The notes under the pieces were generated by a model. The model saw only the letters and a program-made list of their open reading frames with translations. It did not search any database and was not told the DNA's origin. From NCBI GenBank assembly GCA_029931535.1, contig JAQPZY010001250.1, positions 744,001 to 808,000 on the forward strand: a DNA stretch of 64,000 nt. The letters run 5' to 3'. Shown one piece after another: positions 21,760 through 34,360 of this stretch (position 1 is its first letter; every line of letters begins with the position of its first letter). Origin of the DNA: Margaritifera margaritifera. Its lineage: Eukaryota > Mollusca > Bivalvia > Unionida > Margaritiferidae. Position numbers and translations under genes: made by a program.

Positions 21760-23560
21760 ATATATATATGTCATACATATACGTATACTGCCTAAGGTAC
21801 TCAATATAGAACTACACACATAAAAAATAACCTTTCGCCAGCTGTCAATCATTTACTGTTAAACGGAGATCCTCGTGAAGTCCAGGAAGCTGTTTAGACT
21901 TATTAGTTTCTGTTCACACCCTGGTTTCACTAAACATCTAACTGTTTCTTCCTGAAATTGAGATTTTTAAATATCTTTCCTACTTCTGAAGGATTACAAT
22001 AAGGTAATAACAGTTTCCATTTTTCCTCAAATTAGTCTTGGTTTTTCTCTGAGGTAAAACTGAGGATGTCCTCAAATTTAAGGAATTCCTCAACTCATTT
22101 TTAAAGAATGAAAGGACTCCCATGTGTATAGAGTTACTTTTCATCTTTTGTATTGTATCTAACTCACAAAAAGCTCAGTATTGTCAGAAATATCAAAAGC
22201 AAGATCATACAACATTTCAATGTAATTAACAATGTTAAAACTTGAGTGACATTGGGATAACGGTTTCACTAAACGTCTCAAATTGTCTTCCTAAAATTTA
22301 CATTTTTCACTTTCTTTCTTATTGATTGGTTAGTGATAATGATTTTTACGGAATATTTAGCATGCATCAAGGATTACAAAGCATTCATAAAATCTTGAAT
22401 TTTCGTAAAAGGTGCCTTGCCTTCTCTCTGAGTAAATTTTATGAGCATTTCCTCAAAATTTAGGAATTCCACGACTCTATTTTCAAGAGTAGAAGGGAGT
22501 CCAGTTGTTAAAGTTTAAAATTATCAAGTGATTTTGCACCTTTCCAGTATCTCTACCTACGATTGATATTGTCTGGAGTATCATAATCAACATGATTTAA
22601 AATCCCAATTTGAGGAGAGATGTTGAGCATCTATGTGATCACGGCCATATAATATTCGTGTAAACGCTGCTGTTGTAAAATACCCTCCCATAAAAAGCAC
22701 TTACACATTTAAAAACGCGACATAAATTACCTAAGTAAAGCGTTCTTGCTTTTCAGTTTCTTTAGTTACATTAATAAACAATGTCATTAAAAAAAATAAA
22801 AATAAAAAAAAAATGACGTCATGGAGACGTCGCGAATCCAAATTTAGTATAAAAAACTCCGTTCCTTTGACGTTACCGAAATTAGCATCAACATCATGCG
22901 CGACGTCATAACTTTTCCACTTTGTTCTGATAGTCGTAGACAGTATACATGCAATTTTTGACAAAGAAAGATATACGAGACGTACAACTTATACTAAGTA
23001 AATATAATGTTCTGTATTATTTTATACCTGTTTTGTCGTGAAAATATATCCTTTATTTAATACGACTGTGTTAATTTTATACATCAATATATGATATTTT
23101 GCTAAAAAGATATATTAGAGACTCTGGTTTTGTCCCAATCACTTAACACCTTCATTTAACTAAACAATATTATTCAATTATGGGCTTTGGTTGAGTTCAG
23201 TACATTACTTTGTTTTTGCTGCGAACGATGATATTGGCAGAGGGCTCAATAAACCAATGTGTTGAGCGAAACAGAGCCGGTAATTGTTTTATAGCTTTTA
23301 GACCGTAATCTAAAAATATCACCCACACGAGCACAATACGTTGATTTGCGCAGATGAAATCATTGTGATGAAACCAATACTTTGAATAACTGTCGAGCGC
23401 TTCTGACCTGTTCAGCCAATCAGAATCCAGAGTACTTTATTAAGTTAAAAAAAAAAAATGAAAGTAATAGCTTTGAATATGCGTCTTCGTCAAGCGGTAT
23501 AAGTCGTCGTCATCACATTATGACATTATACAACGTCTTATTACCCATTAAATAAATTTC
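21760..23560. other. Block A backbone, no gene recognised
   Basis: Matches block B at 21810-21930 and 22780-23050. The centre (about 21930-22780) is A-only. A CRE-like 'tgacgtca' at 22814-22821 sits beside 'gacgtcgcg'; it is degraded in block B ('aacgtcaaag'). Confidence 0.5.
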
Positions 23561-25168
23561 TAAGTATTTGATTGGTAAATAGCCAATGATAGGATACGGT
23601 ATTTGAAGTTCTCACGGAGTGTACGGAATTTTGGACGGGGTGTATGTAAATCACGTGATATATTCACAATATTCTGTTTCAATAAAAACAGACTGGCCGT
23701 CAGAGCACTCAGTTTTCGACAAAGCTGTATCTCTTAATTGACTGATAAACTGACTAATAGCGGTTGTACGAATAGTGGCAAAGGCAACGGCGTAAATATA
23801 TAACGAAAATGGCCGCCTCCATTCAATCTGTTCGAAATGTATATGGTTCCGCTGTACAGTTTCGCACTTTGAATAGGGTTTGATTTTTAAAGAAAAAAAA
23901 TTTCCCAGATTTTCCTCACTGGTTATCCTGGTTATTTTTTTATAAAAAAAGACCTTGTATATCTTAGATATTTTTAAAAGAACTCTTAATTTCCTTTATT
24001 TTGGTGTATGATTGATAGGTGTAATTTGAGTTATAGAATATACATCTTGACCTTACTTCAGATGTGCACCTCTCAAAAGACTACTAGCTCCATTTGGTCA
24101 TTTTCTCTTTCTGGACTTCAAAGGTAAATTGGAAGAAAAAAAAACGAGCCGATAACTTTCTTTACTTTTTATATATTTTATAATTCATTCACTGCACTTC
24201 CAGAAGCTGGTATACTGTGTCAAAATTCATTTTCCCTATAATAATAACTGCTAAAGTTAGTGTACTTTGGACTAGTTCATGCTAATTTTTTGAGCACATG
24301 GGAGCAACCTATTTATAACTGTCTTCTTTAGATAGTGCAGAGTTTCTATAATGACCACATGTAAAGAAATTTCAGTCACAGTACATGAAAGTAGCATAGA
24401 GGTATGCCCACATACGCTCCATTGTGCATGTTGCCAATATAAACAACTTTACCTTATACTGGTCCCTCTCTCACAAGTACATAATAACTGTAGAGCGGTA
24501 CCTAAATTCTTAACAACACTTAAGAACAGAGAAAGACCCGATGGAACGAGCTATTTACAAATGCTCTCCATGGGAAAATCTCTAATTTATCTGCTCTTCC
24601 AGTGCCGATTTGTACAAAAAACGCTAGCTAGTTCAGATTCTATCGCAAACGAGGCTTCTAGCACGAGTTGTGTTCCTTTCCAAAGGGAGGAAACAACTTC
24701 TTACGATATCGCTTTGTATACAAGTGGAATTGACACTGATCAGCTGAAGGAGATAGGGTGGGAGTCATAAACCGGATTTTCTAATGCTGACAACAAGACG
24801 TGATCTAGCAATCAGGATCGAATTACTATGATAATGATATTTTTGTTATATGCCTATTATTTTTCACATAATTTATTAAAATCATTATACTTAACTCAAC
24901 AACAAAATAAATTGCTTAACATTTCAATCTTTTCAGTACGAACTTAATCTTAAATCATGAACCGAATTATATATTGATCATCTGATTTGCGCATGAATAT
25001 CGCAGTTTATGAATGAAGCGCGTGAAACAACAGTCACTCATTTTCACTACGATCACTGTTAGTAACACGAATTCTTAGACTCATTGAGGCAACATACCCA
25101 TATATGTGATTTACAGATATTGTGCAGTTCTCAAATTTTGCATCACGGAGGATTTAAACAGCTGAATG
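23561..25168. other. A-only insert with an unassigned 139-codon ORF
   Basis: Block B joins 46790 to 46800 here, so 23.56-26.3 kb is extra in A. The open frame at 24351-24770 (139 codons) starts MTTCKEISVTV and ends KEIGWES. It has seven Cys spread without pattern and no recognised domain, splice signal or paralogue in B. It may be a gene scrap, an element ORF or chance. A stretch near 23690-23765 ('acaaagctgtatctcttaa' region) recurs at 25905-25990. Confidence 0.3.
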
Positions 25169-25434
25169 CAGTGGCGGCGAGAAGGGGGTGGGGGTGGCAA
25201 TTGCCATCGGGAGCCAGGGGAATGGGAGCGCCGTCTGATTTTTTTTTAGATGAAATTTTCATAGTATTGCACCTCACCTTAGTGTAACGGGGGCAATTCT
25301 TCGCAAAACTTATATTTAGGAGGAGTGGGAGCGGGGAGAGGGAGGTTGGCAATTGACACAAAAGCTGTGGCAAAGTAGGGGCGCCACTAAAAAATATTGT
25401 CCCCGGGCGCCTCGAAACCTCGTGCTACTACTGT
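25169..25434. mobile_element. hAT-like MITE, second CAGTGGCG element
   Basis: This 266-bp element begins 'cagtggcggcgagaaggggg' and ends 'tgctactactgt'. It is flanked by 'ctgaatg' (25162-25168 and 25435-25441), a 7-bp direct repeat within an 8-bp window. The interior is GC- and purine-rich with 'gcgcc' strings, as in the element at 7964-8099. Probably the same superfamily. Confidence 0.6.
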
Positions 25435-25441
25435 CTGAATG

Positions 25442-26319
25442 GCTCTGAAAGTTTCTCTCCGATGTCAGGCTAAAAGTGGTGTGATAGGCTCTGATGGGAA
25501 CTTGGCATGGGAACGACATAATTATTTTGACAGTTATTTACAACGGGAGTGGAAAAATGATTGGAACATGGTGATACAGGTTTGTTTCAGAGAATGTTTC
25601 TTATTTCCTTTTGCATGTCAAGTGAGGCTACCGTGATACGGCATAGTTGTTCACGCTTGTTTAGTTGTAACCGCTAAACATCGAAGAGAAAGTAGTTCCA
25701 GCCTCGTTTGAGAGGATGGTGATAGGGGATCGGAAAACGAGAGTCTTGTTTTTCGGTCTTCTAGGAAATGACGGTAAAATTCTGTCTATTTCTTGAGTAA
25801 AAAATTGATAGGTGAATAATAAAACAAATTATCAAACCTCCGTTTAGGTGAGAGAAATTACCCGATATGTAATGGTACAAGATAAGATCGATTCAAATAA
25901 ATTTTCAACAAAAATAGACTGGCAATCAGAACATTCAGATATAAACAAAGCTGTATCTTTTAACTGATTGATTGACTGCTTAACTGTTGTTTAATTGGAT
26001 ATTTTACACGTTCTAATTATTGTGTTGTTAAACTGCTTTAAAAAGTTGACAGTTGATCTGAATTAAATTGTACAGTTCAATTTAAGCCATGGAATTTATT
26101 TTTATTTAATGCTACCTTTGGGAAGGAAAATACAAAAAACTCTGAGGGGTAATAAATTCGTTACACTGTCTGTTGACAGGGTGTACGGGATTTTACCACC
26201 CTTATAAGTTTCGTATTTTCTTTGGATGAAGCCTTCGTAAAATACAAAAGTTAGGATGGTGGTAAATTGTGGAAGACCCAGTCAAAAAAGACTGTCACTA
26301 ATATTAGGACATAACATAA
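25442..26319. other. A-only insert remainder, no gene seen
   Basis: AT-rich. It includes 25905-25990, a diverged direct repeat of 23690-23765. Block homology resumes near 26320. Confidence 0.4.
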
Positions 26320-27438
26320 TTCCCTTGACACACATATGCGTCATGGATTAAATTATGAATGAAGCTGAGCAAAGAATACAATTTATTTGAATATGTAACT
26401 TTTCCCTATACTTATGTTAAGAGATCTGGTCACTAATACTGATACATTATTAGAGTACTTAATAAACAGATTATTTTATGTTTACCGTCTGATCTCTCGG
26501 ATGGACTGAGTGTTTTGGACTAGCCGACACACAAGCTCTTTGAACGCATGCTAAAGCAATTCGTCCACCAGATATATCAAAAAGTAATAACAAAATGACA
26601 TTTAAATATGTATTCTTACACAGTATAATAGTTACTGTATTCACGTAGTTCACTGAGCACCTCATCTCTTCTCACTAGTTTTGGATTTGCATCGCTTATC
26701 AACTGTACAGGAGAATGATGGTTATATTTATTTTATCACATGAATGCTTAAATATGTATAACTTTTTGTATTCAGCGTATAACATAAGAAGAATTGAGTG
26801 GTATCAAGTTTTGTATCTATTGTCTTGTCGCTTGTCACGAAATCTGGGTGAGAGCAGACCGCCAAAACGCACCAGGCCCATTATTATCGAAATTCTTTCA
26901 GCAAGAAACTCAAGACCGAGCTTAAAGTGTGTTGATTTTGACATTTCGTAACTTGATTAATACTGTGAAGTTAATATTATTTTGTGAAGTATCAATTTTC
27001 CTGTATTTCGTGGGTACTATAATACCCAACGAACCATGATCTTTCACTCGAAACAATTTCAGCCTCTCCCAGTCCACGAATTCAGATATCAATGAAATGT
27101 CATTTTTCTCCCAAATACGAAAATATTAATACCCTCAAAATAAATGACTTACAAACTTTCAGGAATTGTGTCCCATAACAAATCCCATCAAGGTTCTACT
27201 GAATGTGTGTGTGGACGAAGTGAGAATCTGATAGAAATCTGTACATTATTGTACAATGGAACAATTTTGAGATAATTTATGGCATCTTTTTTTCCCTAAC
27301 CAATGCAGTTAAACGTTTTGTTTGAGTGGTTACTTATTGCATTTAAACTGTCCCATCTATAAGATTGGGAAGTTCCAGTGCGCCCCATATCGGCCACCTA
27401 TAACTACTCAAAGCTTAAAGCTAAAATAATATGACAAT

Positions 27439-28325
27439 TGTTACGACTCTAGGTCTTAAAATAATGTAACAGAAAGAAAGTGAAACCAATAATACGTAAA
27501 ATCAACACACAATTTATTTCTCTGTAATTAAAAATTAAAATTCAAAAGACACTTACAATTTGTGAATTAAATTCGAAATAATCCTAAATGTCCCAAACAC
27601 AACTCAGAAATTATAACATGTTCCAAATGAATGAATGTTCTGAGTGAATGAATGTTCCCAATGAATGAATGTTCCAAATGAATGGGTAGTCTTGGATGTC
27701 CTGATGTACCACAACGATAGTCTTGAATGTAATGATATACCCCAATAATGTAATCCAGATCATCTTTGAGAATGTCCACAAATATCCAAAAGTCATATAT
27801 TTAAATCCAAAGGTTAATGAGCACTTTATGTTAATTCAAATGAATGTTCAAATAAATAATTCCTTTGGAATTATGTCTATAGCAATACAGCATTACGGGA
27901 TTACGCCACTACGGCATTACTGCATTACAGCATTACAGCACAACTAAAACTCTAATCATAAACTGATTCCAAACAGTCTGATGATTCCAAACAGACTGAT
28001 CATAAAAACAGGAATGTTTTTAACACATGATTTAAAATTGGAATGATTATAATGCTCATCAAGTTCTTATATACTCTTTGCAAATGACCTATTTCACAAT
28101 AGGACATGTATCATCTAATGATCCACAATGCACTACAAAATGCGTCATTCGAGTGGAAAATCTCCAACAAATGGTCAACAACTCTGACCTTGAAGGCAAA
28201 GGTCAGTTAATACCTTGTTGACATCTTAACCAAACTTAAAGTGCGACTTACTATTTGACCGTATTTTAAAGTACAGTCATAGACCAAAAGTTTAGGCACT
28301 CATTATAGATTCTATATACATAACA
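27439..28325. mobile_element. 887-bp TG...CA element, copy 1 (solo-LTR-like)
   Basis: Begins 'tgttacgactctaggtctta' and ends 'tctatatacataaca', so it has TGTTA/TAACA short inverted ends like an LTR. The first ~150 bp match copy 2 at 29484. It contains short internal repeats: 'aatgaatgttcc' runs at 27620-27680 and 'cattac' runs at 27888-27945. Block B has no element at the equivalent place (48045-48055). No clear target duplication is seen, which weakens the LTR reading. It could be another kind of transposon. Confidence 0.55.
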
Positions 28326-28599
28326 AACTTTCATCAATAAGAATCGGAATTTTTTTCTTAATTATTTGAAAAATGATAGACACACGGCCCTTTTTAAAAG
28401 CTCAGTAACGTAGATTTGTACGAGATGATACAGTTACTAGGAAGCATGGATCGAAGATGGAATGGATACTTTTGTCCTTTATGTTATCTGAACGGTTTGT
28501 ATACGCCTGTCATAAGGCGGAGATTATCATGTTATGATGTTCGTCCGTCGGTCTGTCCGTTAGGCCGTTGGTACATCTGTCCCGCGCAATAACTCAAAT

Positions 28600-29360
28600 T
28601 CTCCACAATCTACCGTTACCAAACTTTGTAAGTAGCTTGTATTTGGGTCATTTGAATAAACCTATCGAGTTCGGGCTCAAAAAGTAAAAGGTTAAGGTCT
28701 CAGGGACTAAGGTACGGAAAACTATTTCCACACAATAGCTTGACTTTTGTACAAGATACCATGATCGAACTTTGTAAATAGCTTGCATTTGAGATACAAA
28801 AGATGCCTATTACTCTGGGGGACAAAAACGGAAAGGCCAAGGTCATAGTTACCCTAGGAAAAAAAAAAGTTTTCTGCACGATATCTTTAGTTTTTATTAT
28901 CCCCTGCTCTGGCCAAACTTTGTGGATGGTTTGTATTTGAGATAGGAACTGTACACTTTCATAGTAGAGTCAAATAATCAAAGGTCAATGTCATGGGGAC
29001 TGAAAAAATGAAAATCTAGTTCAACAAAAGTACGTAAGTTCTAAGACACATGCCTTGACTCAACTTTGTAGATTACTTGCACGAAAGATACGGAAGACGT
29101 TTATTGATTTGGGGTCAAATGTCAAAGAGATACTCTTCGGTGGAAAACAGTTTCCACAAAAGAACTAAAGTCGTATGCCACAACTACTACCAACCTTTGT
29201 GGATGGCTTGTATTTGAAATAAGTAAAGCGCCTATCAATTTTGGGATTAATATGTCAAATGTGAAGGTCACTTAGGCCGAAAGAAGAAAAAATGGTTTTC
29301 ACAAGATATCTTTAGTTCTGTATCTTTTACCTTGACCAGTTTTGAGATAGCTTGCATTTG
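28600..29360. repeat. Degenerate ~143-bp tandem array (block A)
   Basis: The phrase 'aactttgtggatggcttgca' or a variant recurs near 28622, 28767, 28915, 29058, 29195 and 29335, at intervals of 137-148 bp. Between occurrences are 'ggtcaaaggtcaaggtcac'-like strings. The array is preceded by 'tatacgcctgtcataaggcg' and 'gtccgtcggtctgtccgtta', a phrase style common in molluscan repeats. The paralogue is at 49020-49740. Confidence 0.75.
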
Positions 29361-29483
29361 AGAGTAGGAAGACACGTATTGATGAGGAGGAGCGTGTTCT
29401 TTATATTGCACGTTAGTGTCGCTTAACGACAGTGACATAGTACACGAGTTAAACGCGTACTCCGTCTTTAAGTACCTGACTAT

Positions 29484-30237
29484 TGTTACGACTCTAGGTC
29501 TTAAAATAATGTAAGAGAAAGAAAGTGAAACCAACAATGCAAGTAAAATCAACAAGAAATTTATTTCTGGACAATTAAAGTGAAAATTCAAAAGACACTA
29601 ATAACGTGAAATAAAGTTCAAACAATCCAATAATCCTATGTGTCCTAATTACAAGTCCTAAATATAGAATATTCCGAATGAATTCCAGTAGCCTTGAATG
29701 TTCTGATGTACTAGTAGTCTTGAATGTTATGATGTGTCAGTAGTCTTGAATGTCTTGATATGCCTGAATGATGTAATCCATAATACCTTTGAATGAAATC
29801 ACATAAATCCCAAAGTTAAGTATTAATCCAGTATGAGAATGAGCACTTTGCGTAATTCCAATGAATATTTCAAATAAATAATTCCTCTCTCTTAATTTGC
29901 TCTGAATTTTCACAACACAACTTTAAACATCTGATTATTAAAATTATTCTTCATAGACTAACCATTTGAACAAGAAGGAAATATTGTCCACTAAAATCGC
30001 AATATATAAACATAAGTCACGTGACATAATGTTCTAGAAGATGAGTAACTCTAATGGAAAATTCCTCTGCGTACGTGGCTTTTCTCGCGTCAAGACATGG
30101 AAAATAACAATCTAATTGTTAAATGCTATGTACACAAGACTGACCTTGAATCCAAATGCAGTAAATATGTTGTTTAAAAAATGATTAAAGTACAATTTAC
30201 CTCATGGACACATATTATAAATTCAATATACATAACA
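29484..30237. mobile_element. 754-bp TG...CA element, copy 2 (solo-LTR-like)
   Basis: Begins 'tgttacgactctaggtctta' and ends 'caatatacataaca'. The start matches copy 1 with few changes, the middle less well. It has its own 27-bp internal repeat at about 29690-29770 ('gtagtcttgaatgttatgat' units). Absent from block B near 49745. Confidence 0.55.
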
Positions 30238-30645
30238 GTATCTTACCAATCAAAAATGGTTTTACATAAAGACGTATACTAATACTATTTACCACTCAGA
30301 GGGACTATATTGTATCGTTTACGGTACTCTTGTTCTTACGTCAATTTTGGACAGAGTTATGGTCCTTGTTCGACGTAGAAATTCGCCAATGATTCTGATA
30401 TTTCTTTCCTGTTTACAATTTAATAAGCAATGTTTTTGATTGAGGCAAAATCTGCTATGTAACTTATTAAATCCTAGATCAAGTTCACTTCCTTTTTTCA
30501 ATTCTACCAATGACAAAGAGTAATGAAAATTATCACAAAATGTTATTTTTTAGTTCATGAGTAACATGATTTGCTATCACCCGAATTTTATTCTAGAAAA
30601 TGATCTAAAATCTAAAACAGGTTAGAAAAGTGGACACACACAAAC

Positions 30646-30770
<125 letters not shown>

Positions 30771-31304
30771 AAATGATGGACATACATACATTCATGCATA
30801 CAGACAGACGTTCAATCACCCATAATTCCATCCATTTAATATCTATCCATCTGTCATGTTTTATATTTTGACACACAACTTAGAGACAGGCATGTACAAA
30901 TAGGTGAATGTATAACAAGAGCCCCAAACTGGCCTGATATCACCCACCTGCCATACATTGGTCTAAAAGGCAAATGTAGTAGAATGGCAGGGGCCTCGGG
31001 TTGAAAGACACCCATGTCAGGATAATTCCCAACTACTTGGTAGAAATTGGTAGTAGCTGACATGTTGTTTAACTGTTGTGTAATTTCAACGCTTTTTGTG
31101 TTTATTGTTTGTCTTGTCTCTGTTTTGTGTTTGTCTTTGAGAAAGACTCAATGAGAGTCGAAAGCGCTTAGGCTAGTTGAAAACTGGTTTTTGCACTGTT
31201 CGTTGTCAGTTTTTCCTTTTATCTTAATCAATTCCTGACACACTCGATCCCTTACTCGATCCAGTGCACTTGAAAGGACTGTTAATCGCGATATGATTTG
31301 TACT

Positions 31305-31308
<4 letters not shown>
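30771..31308. other. Spacer, no gene recognised
   Basis: A small hairpin 'gactcaatgagagtc' followed by 'gaaagcgc' is at 31146-31168. Nothing else recognised. Confidence 0.4.

Positions 31309-31389
<81 letters not shown>
31309..31389. repeat. (AT)n microsatellite
   Basis: About 40 AT repeats, ending in 'acacacacac'. Confidence 0.97.
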
Positions 31390-31399
<10 letters not shown>

Positions 31400-31419
31400 A
31401 TAGCCATACTTACTTAATG

Positions 31420-32300
31420 GGAGATAATTATCATTTGTAGGTTTTCCGTATATTTGCTATGGGAGCCACACTATTACCAGGGGATCAACATCAGACACAA
31501 TATTGATAGAGCATGTCCTTACAAAATTCATGTCAAATTTGATCAGAATTGACTCAACTGTTCTGGAGATGATTTTGAAAATAGATTTTCCATAATGTTG
31601 CCTCGGATGTCACATTGTTGTCATAGGAGGTACCCCGGACACAATTTTGATAGATCATGTCCTAGCAAGCAACCAAGTTTGATCTAAATCATCTCAGCTG
31701 TTCTGGAGAAGAAGTTGGAAAAAGGTTTTCAATAAGGTTTCTATAGGAGCTACATCAATGCTATGTGAATCACCCAGAACACAATTTTGATAGAGCATGT
31801 CCTAAAATACACACCTAGCAAGTGTGATAACAAACATTTAAGCTGTTCTAGAAAAGAAGTTGTAAATAGGTTTTCGATATGGTTGCTTTGGAAGCCACAC
31901 GCAATTGTGATATATCCGAACAAACATACCTACCAAATTTGTTCGAAATTGGCTGAGCTGTTCCAAAGAATAATTCGAAAATAGGGTTTCCTTATGATTC
32001 CTTGGGAAGTCACGCTGTTGCTAAGCGAGTCAACCCAAACATAATTTTGACAGGGCGTGTCCTAACAAACGTTCTACCATATTTGATTAAAACTGGTTTA
32101 GTCGCTCTTGAAAAGAAGTTGATAATAGGATTTCCATATGGTTGCTATGGAAGCCACACCGTTGCTAGAGAAACAACAGCAGGCACAATTTTGATGACGA
32201 ATGCTCAGCAAACTTTCATACCAAGTTTTATTGAAATTGGCTCAGATTTTCTAGAGAAGAAGTTGAAAATATGTTTAAGAACCGGTTAGTAAGGAAATCA
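31420..32300. repeat. Degenerate ~145-bp tandem array
   Basis: 'ggttgctatggaagccacac' or variants recur near 31457, 31597, 31735, 31883, 31995 and 32142, mostly 138-148 bp apart. Between them are 'cacaattttgatagagcatg' and 'ctcagctgttctagagaaga'. About six units, strongly diverged. Not part of blocks A or B. Confidence 0.75.
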
Positions 32301-32729
32301 CACGGGACGCAGGGCGATACCATAACCTATCTTGGCCTTACGGTCAGGTGGACTTAAAATTGCTTCCGTAACTGATTGTTAACATAGAAACAGACACTTT
32401 GTCTAAAATGAACATAACTGAATTGCTAAAACTGATCTCTATATCATTTCTGGGTAAATGTTTAGCACAATAAATAAAAATATACACTTATGTATACTTT
32501 GCAATGCGTTTACTTGCCTAATTTCCACCTCATGTAAATTTGCATATGTGTATATATGCTTGTGTACTTCCTCAAGCCATGGTGCAAACTTGAACACTTG
32601 ATGTAGTTACGGTTATTTTTCAACAGAAGTCTAAAGATGATAAATATAATTTTCTCTTCGTTACTGGAGAATAATATCTCATAATGGACAGCGTACCAAA
32701 ACTTCATAGTTTCTCTGTCTGTAACAAAA

Positions 32730-34360
32730 AATGGTTATGTTCAAGTTCTCAATCAAAGAACCACAGCTAAAACTCAAACTGACAAAATTTTACAATCACA
32801 GAAAAAGACTTAACATAGAAACACAAGCTAAGCACAGATACAAGATAGTGTGGGACTCACAGGATGTAGACAAGTGTTTCATTGTCATATTTAATTTTCT
32901 TAAGTTAAACAAAATCTCCAACGTTTCAATCATTCAAATCTTAACATCTCAGTTAATAACACATTTAACAACCTGTTCTCCAATTCTTTTAAAATAATAA
33001 CTGACACTCTCGGCCGATGAAATCTAGCCAGGCTTCCGGAAACATATGGATATCCTGGTGATATAATTTATAGAGAAATTGCCACAAAATTGTAAACAGA
33101 ATGCAATGCTCTGGCTAGATTCCTCAGGGTAATTTCTGTGAGGAAGTGCACTGAGTAAAACTGAGAAGTAGAGGCTTGGTGGAGCTATTGGTTCCGTAGG
33201 TTAATTCTTTTTAAAATGCAACTTAAGATATAGATGGATTGGGGTCAATTCCTATCTTACCAGACTGATAGTGAATCGAATTAAGTGCAAAACGCAGAGT
33301 GCGGTAAACAAATATTGCTACATTTTAGTGTAGATTGATATAAATCAAAGAACGCTAGTATATAAAAGTGATATGTGATGTAATGAAAGATGATATGAGA
33401 AAGAACGGCAATATGTATCGTTGGTTAAATTGTGCAAAATCTATATTTGATGAATATGAATATGTATATATTTGGCATACACAAACTTTCTCTAATAAAC
33501 AATGAGTTAATACAAACCGCAAGGAACAACTCTCTGATATGTATTATGTTCAGACTTGGAATAGCGATAACTATTTTTCGGGTAAAGGTATTACCTATAG
33601 ACTTTTAATACAAACTTGAATTTTGAGGATTATTTACTTTGTCTACCTTACAATCTACGAATCATTTATAACAAAATTTAGAACTTCAAACCATCATTTA
33701 CCATTAGAGATAGAAAGATGGATAAACACCCCTAGAGAGAAAAGATGGTGTACTGTATGTAAGGAAAATGACCTGGCTGATGAGTTTCACTATATATTTA
33801 ACCTCAGTTACTTTAAAGAAGAAGGGGAACACTATTTAAGAAACCAATGCAATAATAGACCAGATATTATAAATTTCAGTGTTTTGTTTAATTCCCAGAA
33901 AAATGAACTAATTAATCTAAGTAAATTTAGTAATAAAGTTATTACAGTCAAATTCAATTCTGTAGCATAGCTCTAACTTTTAATTCATTGGTTCTAAAAA
34001 TATGTATTATGTAAAACACTATTTTATATGAATTAGAATGAATTTCGAGTTACAGAAAAAATATATGATTTATATGTCTTACTTATAGTATTATAATTCC
34101 TGTATACACTTCATGCACTGAACAGGTTTATATTTACACAACTTGTTCCTTGTAAAAGACAATTGAACTAATTATTAATACACTTTATGCACCGAACAGG
34201 TTTGCATTTACTTAACTTGTTCCTAGTAAAAGACAATTGAACTAATATAAATAATCTTGTTACACGCATTTTCATCTATTAGTTATATATTCTTATGTAT
34301 TCCTTATCTGTCACAAGGTGATCTGGGTGGAATAAATATAGCATCTTGCATCTTGTCCTC
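32730..34360 (+). mobile_element. CR1-like LINE 3' part, broken ORF and tail
   Basis: An 88-aa open piece (32731-32997) resembles the lysine-rich linker between endonuclease and reverse transcriptase. A 115-aa open piece (33623-33970) reads KFRTSNHHLPLEIERW, then CTVCKENDLADEFHYIFN, which is the Cys/His C-terminal block of CR1-type LINE polymerases. Between them all frames are broken and the catalytic core is missing. A 3' tail with a 70-75 bp duplication (34104-34250) ends 'aatatagcatcttgcatctt' near 34358. Dead copy. Confidence 0.7.
34104..34250. repeat. 70-75 bp tandem duplication in LINE 3' tail
   Basis: Two units share 'cacttcatgcactgaacagg', 'acttgttcc' and 'aaaagacaattgaactaat'. Located between the C-terminal ORF piece and the end of the LINE. 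Confidence 0.88.

Larger units (their letters stand above)
2860..30320 (+). repeat. Segmental duplication, block A (paralogue of 35130-49805)
   Basis: Many stretches of 50-300 bp match block B in the same order and orientation. Matching pairs (A/B) are: 2860-3370/35130-35410; 3990-4240/35415-35650; 5215-5990/35695-36480; 7680-8320/36540-37130; 8688-9420/37145-37880; 10260-10420/37970-38120; 13340-13980/38155-38770; 14010-15330/42005-44015; 21805-23050/44655-45180; 26320-27440/46800-48070; 28330-29350/48360-49740. Divergence is high, with several changes per 20 bases. Block A is longer because of insertions at about 4.25-5.2, 6.0-7.7, 10.4-13.3, 15.6-21.8, 23.6-26.3, 27.44-28.33 and 29.48-30.24 kb. 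No host exon is recognised in either block. Confidence 0.85.
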
